Source: Streptomyces sp. BK239
Lineage (GTDB): Bacteria; Actinomycetota; Actinomycetes; Streptomycetales; Streptomycetaceae
DNA: 64,000 nucleotides
Direction of reading: 5' to 3'
NCBI RefSeq assembly: GCF_004217285.1
Contig: NZ_SHKS01000010.1
Coordinates: forward strand, 62,001-126,000
Below the pieces are notes generated by a model. That model was not told where the DNA came from, did not search any database, and saw only the letters and a list, made by a program, of their open reading frames with translations. The translations under genes and the position numbers were made by a program. Shown here piece after piece: positions 1 to 7,718 of the stretch. The first letter of the stretch is position 1, and the number at the start of each line of letters is the position of its first letter.

Positions 1-207
1 GACGTCACCCGGTTCGAAGCGTACGAAGCCGAAGTCGCGTACGCCCTCGCCCGCCCAGGAGGCGCGCACGGCGATCCGGGCGCCGTCGTCGGACAGCAGC
101 TCGGCCGGGTAGCGGATCTTCGTCCGGCCGGCCTTGACGAGGACGACCTCCACGGCGACCTCCACGGCGTCAGCCCGGACCGAGCCGTCATCCGAGTTCG
201 CGGACAT
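1..207 (-). CDS. DUF402 domain protein, partial (C-terminus beyond left edge)
   Basis: The first 69 residues are visible and the reading frame runs off the left edge. The start at 207 is well supported because GGAGGT lies five bases upstream of the ATG. The text VLVKAGRTKIRYPA followed by WAGEGVRDFGFVRFEPGD is the N-terminal part of the DUF402 family, compact beta-rich proteins that include nucleoside-phosphate phosphatases; Streptomyces members have no firmly known substrate. The start lies inside the end of the upstream acetyltransferase gene (20 bp overlap), so the two are probably translated from one message with coupling. Family assignment is from the fragment only. Confidence 0.72.
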   Translation of the reverse strand, partial: MSANSDDGSVRADAVEVAVEVVLVKAGRTKIRYPAELLSDDGARIAVRASWAGEGVRDFGFVRFEPGDV

Positions 208-1117
208 GGCGCACCTCCGTCGCACAGATCTCGTAGCCGAACCACTTGTTGATCGCGAGCATCGGCCCGTTGCCGGTGTCGTTCCCGGTGAACGCCTCCC
301 GGTAGCCCGCCGCGCGGGCGCGGTGCAGCGAGGCGTTCTTCGCCAGCTTGGCCAGGCCCCGGCCGCGGAAGGCGCGGGCGGTGCCGGTCATGCCGGAGGC
401 GTAGCGGGTCGCGCCGTCGGTGTGAGCCGCCGTGAACGCGGCGGGGCGGCCGTCGACCACGGCGACCGTGGTCAACTCGGCGTCGAGCAGCGGATGCCGC
501 CAGGTCTCCTCCAGCCAGGCCTCGTAGTCGGTGAACTCCGCGCCGACGTCGCTCGGTTCGTCGGCGGTCGCCTCCGCGTCCAGCACGAACAGCGGGCGGG
601 GGTCGTCGGCGAAGTCGGCGGCGGTGCGCAGTTCGACGCCGGGCGGCGGAGCCTGGAGCGGCGGCAGCGTCCCGTCCGCCAGGTCGAGGCGGAGGAAGTG
701 CGCGGAGCGGCTCGCCCGGTAGCCGTGCCGCTCGGCGAAGGCGATGTTGCCCGGGCCGTCCAGGACCCAGGAGTACACCCTGGTCGTGCCGTGCGCGGCC
801 AGGTGCTCCTCGGCGGCGCGGAGGAGCAGCGAGCCGGCGCTCCGGCGGGTCCGCTCCGGGTGCACGTACACGTTGGCGAAGCCCAGGCCGGGCCGCGGGC
901 TCTCATGGGCGGCGCCGACCTGCGCGGTGCCGACGATCTCGCCGTCCTCCTCCGCGACGAGCTGCCGGTACCGGGCCTCCGGACGGGCGTGGGCGAGGTC
1001 GTGGACCACGGAGCGGGTGGTGGACACCATGAACGGGAGGGCGAGCCGCCGCACCCGGACGAAGGCCTCGACCTCCCCGGGCGCCTCGGGACGCAGATCA
1101 CGCACGATGACGGTCAT
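188..1117 (-). CDS. Tandem GNAT-family N-acetyltransferase
   Basis: A 309-residue protein with two GNAT folds in tandem. Residues 1-150 hold a first domain (GTAQVG, FANVYVHPE strands) whose acetyl-CoA pyrophosphate loop looks degenerate. Residues 160-309 hold a second domain with a good loop, RAFRGRGLAKLAK, followed by the typical C-terminal NKWFGYEI. Such tandem proteins usually keep one catalytic domain; they acetylate small amines or antibiotics, but the substrate cannot be read from sequence. The ATG at 1117 gives MTVIVRDLRP, where the domain begins; longer in-frame extensions upstream are low-quality. It is divergent from a GntR regulator across 71 bp and overlaps the DUF402 gene downstream. 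Confidence 0.82.
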   Translation of the reverse strand: MTVIVRDLRPEAPGEVEAFVRVRRLALPFMVSTTRSVVHDLAHARPEARYRQLVAEEDGEIVGTAQVGAAHESPRPGLGFANVYVHPERTRRSAGSLLLRAAEEHLAAHGTTRVYSWVLDGPGNIAFAERHGYRASRSAHFLRLDLADGTLPPLQAPPPGVELRTAADFADDPRPLFVLDAEATADEPSDVGAEFTDYEAWLEETWRHPLLDAELTTVAVVDGRPAAFTAAHTDGATRYASGMTGTARAFRGRGLAKLAKNASLHRARAAGYREAFTGNDTGNGPMLAINKWFGYEICATEVRHVRELG

Positions 1118-1188
1118 GGGCCGCACGCTATGCGGACGCCGCTCGGGCATGCCTCCCATTTTCCCGCCGGTACGGGAGAATCGGCCCC

Positions 1189-1557
1189 GTGACCTTGAAG
1201 ATCCACATCGTTGAGGGCGCCGCTCCCTATGAGCAGGTGCGGGCGCAGATCGCCGAGCAGGCGCGGTCCGGTGCGCTGCCGGTCGGCCACCGGCTGCCGA
1301 CCGTGCGGGGGCTCGCCGAGTCGCTGGGGCTGGCGGCGAACACCGTCGCCAAGGCGTACCGGGCCCTTGAGGCGGACGGGGTGATCGAGACCCGGGGCCG
1401 CAACGGCACGTTCGTCGCCGCCGCGGGTTCGGCGGCGGCGCGTGAACTGGCCGCCGCCGCACAGGCGTACGCCGAGCGGGCACGCCGGCTGGGGGTCGCA
1501 CAGGACGACGCGGTGGCGGCGGTGCGCGACGCCCTGCGGGCGGCCCACGGGGAGTGA
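1189..1557 (+). CDS. Short GntR-family (YtrA-type) transcriptional regulator
   Basis: A 122-residue protein starting with GTG. Residues 10-75 form a GntR winged helix (YEQVRAQIAEQ, LPTVRGLAESLG, ANTVAKAYRALEADG, ETRGRNGTFV). Only about 45 further residues follow, forming a helical tail rich in Ala. This is the architecture of the YtrA subfamily, which lacks a large effector domain and often controls ABC transporters. No transporter is adjacent here; the divergent neighbour is the GNAT gene, which is the most likely target through the shared 71-bp promoter region. Confidence 0.88.
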   Translation: MTLKIHIVEGAAPYEQVRAQIAEQARSGALPVGHRLPTVRGLAESLGLAANTVAKAYRALEADGVIETRGRNGTFVAAAGSAAARELAAAAQAYAERARRLGVAQDDAVAAVRDALRAAHGE

Positions 1558-1598
1558 GCGGACGCGAACACCCGTGACGCGCCGGTGATGCGGCGCGC

Positions 1599-2375
1599 TC
1601 AGCGCCCGGCGAGGGACCCCCGGGCGGGGACGCGGGTCGGCCGCAGGCCCGCCCGCTCCGCCGCCCTCGCGAAGGTGACCGCGTCGCGCACCGCCGCACC
1701 GCCGGGATCGTTGTTGAAGTAGGCGTACACCTCCGCGTCGGCCGGCCAGGTCGTCGCGAGGCGGTCGAGCCACGTCTCCAAGCACCGGCGGCCGTACCGC
1801 GGCCAGGGGCGGGCCCGGCCCTGGTGGAAGCGCACGTACCCCCAGTCCGCCGTCCGCCACAGCGGGGCGACGGGGCGGGCGAGGACGTCGGCCCAGCACA
1901 GCGCCGCGCCCCGGGAGCGGAGGACCTCGCGGACCGCCGGCGTCCACCAGGAGTCGTGCCGGGGCTCGACCGCCACGCGCGTGCCGGACGGGAAGCAGGC
2001 CAGGCAGGCGTCCAGCAGTCCCGGGTCGCAGCGCAGGGTCGGCGGGAGCTGGAGCAGCACCGGGCCGAGGCGCGCCCCCAGCCCGGCCGCGTGGCTCATC
2101 AGCCGGTGCACCGGCTCCTCGGGGTCCTTCAGCCGCTTGACGTGGGTGAGATACCGGCTGGCCTTGACCGCGACGGTGAAGTCCGGCGGGACGCGCTCGG
2201 ACCAGGACGCGAAGGTCTCCCGTGACGGCAGCCGGTAGAACGCGTTGTTGATCTCCACGGTGGCGAACCGCGCCGCGTACTCCTCCAGCCAGAGCCGCAC
2301 GGGCACGTCGGGCGGGTACAGGACGCCCCGCCAGTCCTTGTACTGCCAGCCCGACGTGCCGACGAACAGGGTCAT
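1599..2375 (-). CDS. DUF72 (YecE-like) TIM-barrel protein
   Basis: A 258-residue protein beginning LFVGTSGWQYKDW, the signature of DUF72. Further conserved blocks are EINNAFYRLPS, VAVKASRYLTHVKRL, GPVLLQLPPTL, VAVEPRH and the C-terminal YAYFNNDPGG. Structures of the family show a TIM barrel related to AP endonuclease 2-like enzymes, but no catalytic role is established. Length matches the family. It converges with the GntR gene (41 bp apart) and follows the AAA ATPase on the same strand after a 36-bp gap, so co-transcription with it is possible. Confidence 0.88.
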   Translation of the reverse strand: MTLFVGTSGWQYKDWRGVLYPPDVPVRLWLEEYAARFATVEINNAFYRLPSRETFASWSERVPPDFTVAVKASRYLTHVKRLKDPEEPVHRLMSHAAGLGARLGPVLLQLPPTLRCDPGLLDACLACFPSGTRVAVEPRHDSWWTPAVREVLRSRGAALCWADVLARPVAPLWRTADWGYVRFHQGRARPWPRYGRRCLETWLDRLATTWPADAEVYAYFNNDPGGAAVRDAVTFARAAERAGLRPTRVPARGSLAGR

Positions 2376-2411
2376 AACCCCATCAAAGCATCACGGGGCC
2401 GGTCGCAGCAC

Positions 2412-3515
2412 TCACAGGTACAGCCCCGCGTCCGCCCCGCCGCGCGGCTCCGGAAGCGACGTCGGGGACGTGCCCCGGCGCAGCGCGTACAGCTCCGCCA
2501 GGGTCGCGCCCTCACGGCCGACGCCCTCCTCGGAGCCCAGCCACGCCACCGCCTCCGGGCGGGTCAGCGGACCGACCTCGATCCGGGCCAGGCAGCGGCC
2601 GGGGCGGACGACGGCCGGGTGCAGACGCTCCAGGTCCTCGTTGGTGGTGACGCCGACCAGGACGTTGCGCCCCTGGCCCAGCAGACCGTCGGTCAGGTTC
2701 AGCAGCCGGGACAGCGCCTGGCCGGCGGTGTGCTTGGCCTCGCCGCGGATCAGTTCGTCGCAGTCCTCCAGCAGGAGCAGCCGCCAGCGGCCCTTGCCGG
2801 GGCCGTCCTCCTCGCCGATCGCGATGTCCATCAGATAGCCGACGTCGGAGAACAGCCGCTCCGGGTCGAGCACGCAGTCCACCTGGCACCACTCCCGCCA
2901 GGAACGGGCCAGGGTGCGCAGCGCGGAGGTCTTGCCCGTGCCGGGCGGGCCGTGCAGGAGCAGCAGCCGGCCGGCGATGTCCTGCGGGGTCGTCGTCATC
3001 AGACGGTCCATCGCGTCCGCGACCGGGGCGGTGTAGTTGTGCCGGACCTCCTCCCAGGTGCCGGCGGAGATCTGACGCGTCGTCCGGTGCGGGCCGCGCC
3101 GCGGGGACACGTACCAGAAGCCCATCGTCACGTTCTCGGGCTGCGGCTCGGGCTCGTCGGCCGCGCCGTCCGTGGCCTCGCTGAGCACCCTGGCGGCCAG
3201 TTCGGGGCTGGTCGCGGTGACCGTGACGTCGGCGCCCCGGTTCCAGCGGGACACCAGCAGCGTCCAGCCCTCGCCCTCGGCGAGGGTCGCGCTGCGGTCG
3301 TCGTCGCGGGCCACGCGCAGCACGCGCGCGTCCGACGGGATCAGGTTCGCGCCGGAGCGCACGCGGTCGATGTTCGCCGCGTGCGAGTAAGGCTGCTCGC
3401 CCGTCGCGAAGCGGCCGAGGAACAGCGCGTCGACGACGTCGGACGGGGAGTCGGAGTCGTCGACGGTGAGCCGGATCGGCAGAGCGTCGTGTGGGTGCGC
3501 GGACATGGACGCCAT
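2412..3515 (-). CDS. AAA-type ATPase with DUF5925-like N-terminal region
   Basis: About 367 residues. The N-terminal 130 residues (RLTVDDSDSPSDVVDALFLGRF) match the DUF5925 region found beside AAA domains in actinobacteria. A charged linker is followed by an AAA core from about residue 170: Walker A GPPGTGKT, Walker B LLLLEDCDEL, a sensor region VGVTTNEDLERLHPAVVRPGRC and an arginine-finger-like RPGRC. The PGR motif resembles classical AAA remodelling ATPases such as CDC48/FtsH. The substrate is unknown. Start choice is uncertain: ATGs at 3542, 3515 and 3506 are in frame, and residues conserved by eye begin at MSAHPHDALPI (3506). Confidence 0.75.
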   Translation of the reverse strand: MASMSAHPHDALPIRLTVDDSDSPSDVVDALFLGRFATGEQPYSHAANIDRVRSGANLIPSDARVLRVARDDDRSATLAEGEGWTLLVSRWNRGADVTVTATSPELAARVLSEATDGAADEPEPQPENVTMGFWYVSPRRGPHRTTRQISAGTWEEVRHNYTAPVADAMDRLMTTTPQDIAGRLLLLHGPPGTGKTSALRTLARSWREWCQVDCVLDPERLFSDVGYLMDIAIGEEDGPGKGRWRLLLLEDCDELIRGEAKHTAGQALSRLLNLTDGLLGQGRNVLVGVTTNEDLERLHPAVVRPGRCLARIEVGPLTRPEAVAWLGSEEGVGREGATLAELYALRRGTSPTSLPEPRGGADAGLYL

Positions 3516-3587
3516 GATCCGGCACACCGGGCCCGTGTGCACCCGGTTTCCGTGCTGCGCGCCGGTGTGTCGGATTCGTCCGGCCGC

Positions 3588-4388
3588 TCACCCGAGGACG
3601 CCCGCCGCCCTGCGGCACATCCGGCGGGCGCCGCGCACCATCGCGTAACCCTTGGTGAGCGCGCGGTCCCGGGCGAAGACGCGGGCGACGGCCCGGCCGT
3701 CGAGGAGCCGTACGAACTCCCCGGCGTCCGTGTCCCGCCGTACCGTCACCCGGCGCAGGGCGTAGGGGCCCTGCGCGCGGCGGGCGAGGGAGTTGCCCAC
3801 GGCGAGCGCCTGGGCGAACCCGTGCTGCCGCACGGCGGTGCGCACCCGGCGGCTGGAGTAGCCGTAGGGGTAGGCGAACGACACCGGCGGGACGCCCAGC
3901 TCGTCGGCGACGAGGTCCCGGCAGCGGGTCAGTTCCGTGTGCAGCGCGGTGTCGTCGAGCTGGTCGAGCTGCGGGTGGGTGTGACTGTGGCCGCCGATCT
4001 CGACGCCTGCGGCGGCCAGTTCGCGCACCTGCGGCCAGTCGAGCATGGTGTCCGGCCCGGCGCCGGTGTCGTGGTCGCCGCGGAGCCAGCCGGTGGACAC
4101 GAACAGGGTGGCGGGGAAGCCGTGTTCCGCCAGGGCGGGGAGGGCGTGGCGGTGCACGCCCTCGTAGCCGTCGTCGAAGGTGAGGAGTACGGGGCGGTGG
4201 GGGAGGGGGCGGGCGGTGCGCCAGCGGGTGGCGAGGTCGGCGGTGGTCATGGGGGTGAGGCCTCGCTCCGCGATCAGGGTGAGGTGCTCGGTGAAGGCTT
4301 TCGGCGAGACGGAGAGGGTGCGGGTGGCGTCGGTCGGGTCGGCTGAGACCGAGTGGTACATGAGGACGGGTACCCCGGGTGCGGTCAT
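3588..4388 (-). CDS. Polysaccharide deacetylase (NodB homology domain)
   Basis: A 266-residue protein with the NodB fold: PVLMYHSV near the N-terminus, LTFDDGY (metal/catalytic aspartates), EIGGHSHTHPQLDQ (metal histidines) and FAYPYG. These enzymes remove acetyl groups from GlcNAc-containing polymers; no signal peptide is seen, so it may act at the cytoplasmic side of assembly or be tethered through partners. The ATG at 4388 has AGGAGG seven bases upstream and overlaps the stop of the upstream glycosyltransferase as ATGA, a sign of translational coupling. With two glycosyltransferases upstream it is probably part of a small surface-glycan operon. Confidence 0.87.
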   Translation of the reverse strand: MTAPGVPVLMYHSVSADPTDATRTLSVSPKAFTEHLTLIAERGLTPMTTADLATRWRTARPLPHRPVLLTFDDGYEGVHRHALPALAEHGFPATLFVSTGWLRGDHDTGAGPDTMLDWPQVRELAAAGVEIGGHSHTHPQLDQLDDTALHTELTRCRDLVADELGVPPVSFAYPYGYSSRRVRTAVRQHGFAQALAVGNSLARRAQGPYALRRVTVRRDTDAGEFVRLLDGRAVARVFARDRALTKGYAMVRGARRMCRRAAGVLG

Positions 4389-5497
4389 CCGGCGGCCTCC
4401 TGTCCGGTGCCGGTGCCGGTGCCGGTGCGAGCGGGGCGGGAACCTTCCGCGGCTTGCGCGGGTGCCGCTGCGCCCACCCTCCCCCACTCCCGGCTGCGCT
4501 CGAGCGGGGGGACCCCCATCGCCGCAGCCGCACGACTGCCCGCGGCCAGATGGGTTGTGCCCGCTGCGTAGCCCGCTGCTGCTATCAGGGTGCCGGTGAT
4601 GATGGCTGCTGCCCTGCGGGCGCCGCCTCGGCGGGCCAGAGCGGCGTCGCGCAGCCCACGGGCCACGCCGGACGGGAGTACGCGGGTGGTGTACCGGCGT
4701 TCAGACTCCAGCCCCTTGGCCGCGCCCACGCTGCGGGCGACGAGGGCTTTGGACAGACCCTCGGCGTAGGTCCGGGATCGGAAGTAGGCGAAGCGCTCGC
4801 GGGCCTCGGGCACCTTGTGGTGGATGACCGCGCGGTCGTCCACCAGCAGGATCGCGTCCGGCCGGGCGCGGCTGAGCCGGATGCACAGCTCCGTCTCCTC
4901 CCCGCCCAGCGGGCGCCTGTCCCCGTCGCGTCCGATGCCGGTCGCGAAGCCGCCCGCCAGGTCGAACGCCGTACGCCGGAACGAGGCGTTGCCGCCGAGG
5001 ACGTTGCGCACCCGGACCCGGCCGGGCGGCAGGCCCCGGTAGGAGCAGCCCACCACCCAGTCGAACTCCTCGGGGAACCAGACGGGCCGTCGCCCGGAGG
5101 CCCACACGGGCAGCGTCAGCCCGCCCACGGCCATCACACGCGGATCGTCGTAGCCGGCGGCGAACCAGCGCAGCCAGTCGCGTTCGGCGACGGCGTCGTC
5201 GTCGAGGAAGGCGATGACGTCGCCGCGCGCGGCCGCGACGCCGGTGTTGCGGCCGGCCGACAGGCCGCGCGGGCCGGAGTTGGACAGTACCCGCACCTCG
5301 CCGTCCGCCGCCCGGGACCCGGCGCTCGCGAACTCCTCGGTCAGGCGGTCCGTCAGCGCCTGGTTGTGGTCGACGACCAGCACGGTCTCCAGCGCCGGCC
5401 GGCTCTGCGCGCGTACCGAGGCGACCGCCGCGAGGATGTCGTCCCAGCGGTCCTCGGTGTACGCGCAGACGACCACGGAGACGCCGGGCCCGCTCAA
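4385..5497 (-). CDS. Family 2 glycosyltransferase, repeat-derived C-terminus
   Basis: About 370 residues. VSVVVCAYTEDRWDDIL opens a GT-A fold; AFLDDDAVAE carries the DxD-type metal/sugar-nucleotide site, GGNASFRR and GGEETELCIRL are typical GT2 acceptor-side blocks. The start is read as TTG at 5497, which overlaps the upstream gene's stop as TTGA; a GTG a few codons later is the alternative. The last about 90 residues are low-complexity and include GVPPLERSREWGR, the translation of a widespread Streptomyces repeat at 4477-4520, so the native C-terminus has probably been extended or replaced. It is the middle gene of a three-gene coupled operon. Confidence 0.8.
   Translation of the reverse strand: MSGPGVSVVVCAYTEDRWDDILAAVASVRAQSRPALETVLVVDHNQALTDRLTEEFASAGSRAADGEVRVLSNSGPRGLSAGRNTGVAAARGDVIAFLDDDAVAERDWLRWFAAGYDDPRVMAVGGLTLPVWASGRRPVWFPEEFDWVVGCSYRGLPPGRVRVRNVLGGNASFRRTAFDLAGGFATGIGRDGDRRPLGGEETELCIRLSRARPDAILLVDDRAVIHHKVPEARERFAYFRSRTYAEGLSKALVARSVGAAKGLESERRYTTRVLPSGVARGLRDAALARRGGARRAAAIITGTLIAAAGYAAGTTHLAAGSRAAAAMGVPPLERSREWGRVGAAAPAQAAEGSRPARTGTGTGTGQEAAG
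4477..4520. repeat. Streptomyces dispersed repeat inside the glycosyltransferase C-terminus
   Basis: The segment reads CCCTCCCCCACTCCCGGCTG, continues CGCTCGAGCGGGGGGACC and ends CCCATC. I recognise this from memory as a dispersed element found in many Streptomyces intergenic regions, usually with an internal CTCGAG. Its two ends, CCCTCCCCC and GGGGGGACC, are partly complementary and could fold. Here it is in frame in the glycosyltransferase gene. Confidence 0.55.
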
Positions 5498-6351
5498 GAG
5501 ATCTCTCCCGCGAGCGGGTCGAGCACCGGGTCGAGCACCGAGTCGAGCATCGGCGACCGGTGGCGGCCTCTGCGGCGCAGCGCCCGCCGGTTGGACCGCT
5601 CCCGGAGGATCACCCGCAGCACCCGAAGTCCGTCGCGCACGGCCCGCAGGTTGCTGACGCCGTGGATGCGCAGGTACTCGTGGCTGGGTATCTCCTGCAC
5701 CCTCAGTCCCGCCTTGACGACCCGGATGTTCATCAGGGTCTCCACCTCGAAGCCGGTGCAGTCGAGGTCGATGCGGTCCAGGCAATGCCGCCAGAAGGCG
5801 TTGTAGCCGTAGCACAGGTCGGTGTACCGGGCCCCGAACTTGCGGTTGACGACGGCGCACAACGCCCGGTTGCCGAGCCGGCGCACGAAGGTCATGTCGT
5901 CGGTCCCGCCGCCGTTGGCGAAGCGGGAGCCCTTGGCGAAGTCCGCGCCGGAGACCAGCGCGCAGACGTAGGAGACGATCTCGTTGCCGTCGGCGGAGCC
6001 GTCCGCGTCGACCATCACGATGATGTCGCCGGTGCACGCCCCGAAGCCGGTGATCAGGGCGTCGCCCTTGCCCCGGCCCCGCTGCTCCACGACCTTGACG
6101 CCGGGCCACAGAGCGCGGGCGACGGCGATGGTGTCGTCGGTGGAGTTGCCGTCGACGAGGACCACTTCGTGGACCCAGCCGGGCAGCGTCTTGAAGACGT
6201 ACGGGAGGTTCTCGGCCTCGTTCATCGCGGGGATGACCACGCTCACCGGCGGCGCGATGGCCAGGTGAGAGGAGACGGGCCGGTAGACGCCGGCGGCGGG
6301 CGGGGCCTCGTGATCCTGGCCCGGTGTCGCCGGCTGCAGAACGGAACTCAT
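5494..6351 (-). CDS. Family 2 glycosyltransferase, dolichyl-phosphate-mannose-synthase-like
   Basis: A 285-residue protein. VSVVIPAMNEAENLPYVFK, VDGNSTDDT and VMVDADGSADGNEI form the nucleotide-sugar binding core, closely resembling polyprenyl-phosphate sugar transferases. Later blocks GSRFANGGGTDDMT, TDLCYGYNAFWR and GFEVETLMNIR are typical of bacterial Dpm1-like proteins that cooperate with cell-surface glycan synthesis. No membrane segments follow the catalytic domain, so it is a soluble or peripheral form. The ATG at 6351 has a GAGGGA ribosome site. It is the first gene of the operon, and its stop overlaps the next start as TTGA. Confidence 0.85.
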   Translation of the reverse strand: MSSVLQPATPGQDHEAPPAAGVYRPVSSHLAIAPPVSVVIPAMNEAENLPYVFKTLPGWVHEVVLVDGNSTDDTIAVARALWPGVKVVEQRGRGKGDALITGFGACTGDIIVMVDADGSADGNEIVSYVCALVSGADFAKGSRFANGGGTDDMTFVRRLGNRALCAVVNRKFGARYTDLCYGYNAFWRHCLDRIDLDCTGFEVETLMNIRVVKAGLRVQEIPSHEYLRIHGVSNLRAVRDGLRVLRVILRERSNRRALRRRGRHRSPMLDSVLDPVLDPLAGEIS

Positions 6352-6890
6352 GACTTGAGGTCCCTCTCGTCCGGTGGGCCGCCCTCCCCCGGGCGGCCCG
6401 GATTCACGTCCGGTTCGAAAGGGGGGTTGGTTCCCACCCGCGGCCGCACGGCAGGACGGAAGACCTCTCCGCCGCCCCACGGCGCTCCGTGGCGGGGGAC
6501 TTCCCCGCGCACGCCGGGTGAGCTGGCATTGCCGGCCGGCTCCGGAGAACGGCGAACCGACCTGCGCGGCACGGCCCGATGACAAGTGCGCTCACCGAGC
6601 ACGGCACCCCCCTGCCGCGCCCCGCGCCGGACACACCACCGCGTTCCTTGAGCCCTCCCCATGGGGCGTGTGGCGAACGCGCCCCAGAGCCGCTTGCTGA
6701 CGGTCCGATGCGGGTGAGATGTCTGACGGTATTGACGATTGCGCCTGTATGGCAAGACCTGGGAGGAGACTCACCTTTTTGTTCCTTTGGCCGCCCCCGG
6801 GGCCGCCGACTGGATTGGCATGGACACTTCCCGTCAACACGCGCAGTTGGTACGACGGTTGTGGCAGAGATCCTGCTAAAGGGAGGTTCC
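6352..6890. other. 539-bp intergenic region between divergent operons
   Basis: This separates the glycan operon (minus strand) from the lipase gene (plus strand), so it should hold both promoters. Base composition is uneven: GC-rich to about 6700, then less so near 6715-6800, where TTGACG occurs at about 6733. The lipase ribosome site GGGAGG sits just before 6891. Open frames present on both strands lack codon bias, ribosome sites or recognisable families, and I see no small gene, RNA or long palindrome I can support. Confidence 0.5.
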
Positions 6891-7697
6891 ATGAGACGTT
6901 CCCGACTTGTCGTATTCGCGAGCTCACTCCTCCTCGCCGCCGTCACCGCCCTCACCGGGGCCACCGCGGCGCACGCGTCCCGACTCGCCCCGAACGGCGG
7001 CTATGTGGCGCTCGGCGACTCCTACTCCTCCGGCGTCGGCGCCGGGTCCTACGTCAGCTCCAGCGGCTCCTGCAAGCGCAGCAGCAAGGCGTTCCCGTAC
7101 CTGTGGAACGCCGCCCACTCACCCTCGTCGTTCGCCTTCACCGCCTGCTCGGGCGCTCGAACGGGTGATGTTCTCGCCGGGCAGCTCGGTCCGCTCAACG
7201 CCTCGACCGGGCTGGTCTCCGTCACCGTCGGCGGCAACGACGCCGGATTCGCCGACGTCATGACGACGTGTGTGACCAGCTCCGACAGCACCTGCGTCGC
7301 CCGGATCGACACCGCGCGGGCGTACGTCGACGCAACGCTCCCCGGCAAACTCGACAGCGTCTACTCGGCCATCCGCTCCAAGGCCCCCAACGCACGCGTC
7401 GTCGTGCTCGGTTACCCCCGCTTCTACAGGCTCGGCACCGCCTGCCTCGGCCTGTCGGAGACCAAGCGCGCCGCCATCAACAAGGCCGCCGACCACCTGG
7501 ACGCCGCGATCGCCCGGCGCGCCGCCGCCCACGGCTTCGTCTTCGGCGACGTCCGCACGTCGTTCGCCGGCCATGAGATCTGCTCCGGCGGCTCCTGGCT
7601 GCACAGCGTCAACTGGCTCAACATCGGCGAGTCCTACCACCCGACCGCGTCCGGTCAGTCGGGCGGCTACCTGCCGGCTCTCGGCGGCGCCGCCTGA
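6891..7697 (+). CDS. Secreted SGNH/GDSL lipase-esterase
   Basis: A 268-residue protein with a Sec signal peptide (MRRSR, a hydrophobic stretch, then TAAHA-S). The mature enzyme starts with block I GDSYSSGVGAG carrying the catalytic Ser, has block III VTVGGNDAGF (oxyanion Asn) and a terminal SYHPTASGQ giving the catalytic His. Several cysteines (SGSCKRS, FTACSG, TTCVT, STCV, GTACL, HEICSGG) suit the disulfides of secreted Streptomyces SGNH esterases such as the S. coelicolor SCO1725 and S. rimosus lipases. It hydrolyses acyl esters outside the cell. GGGAGG lies upstream of the ATG. It converges on the kinase gene 21 bp away. Confidence 0.92.
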   Translation: MRRSRLVVFASSLLLAAVTALTGATAAHASRLAPNGGYVALGDSYSSGVGAGSYVSSSGSCKRSSKAFPYLWNAAHSPSSFAFTACSGARTGDVLAGQLGPLNASTGLVSVTVGGNDAGFADVMTTCVTSSDSTCVARIDTARAYVDATLPGKLDSVYSAIRSKAPNARVVVLGYPRFYRLGTACLGLSETKRAAINKAADHLDAAIARRAAAHGFVFGDVRTSFAGHEICSGGSWLHSVNWLNIGESYHPTASGQSGGYLPALGGAA

Positions 7698-7718
7698 CCC
7701 GCTCGGCGCCGCCCGGTG

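Noticed and set aside
6733..6765. A vegetative promoter with TTGACG before the lipase gene
   Set aside because: The expected -10 hexamer at 17-18 bp is poor, so it is mentioned only in the intergenic entry.
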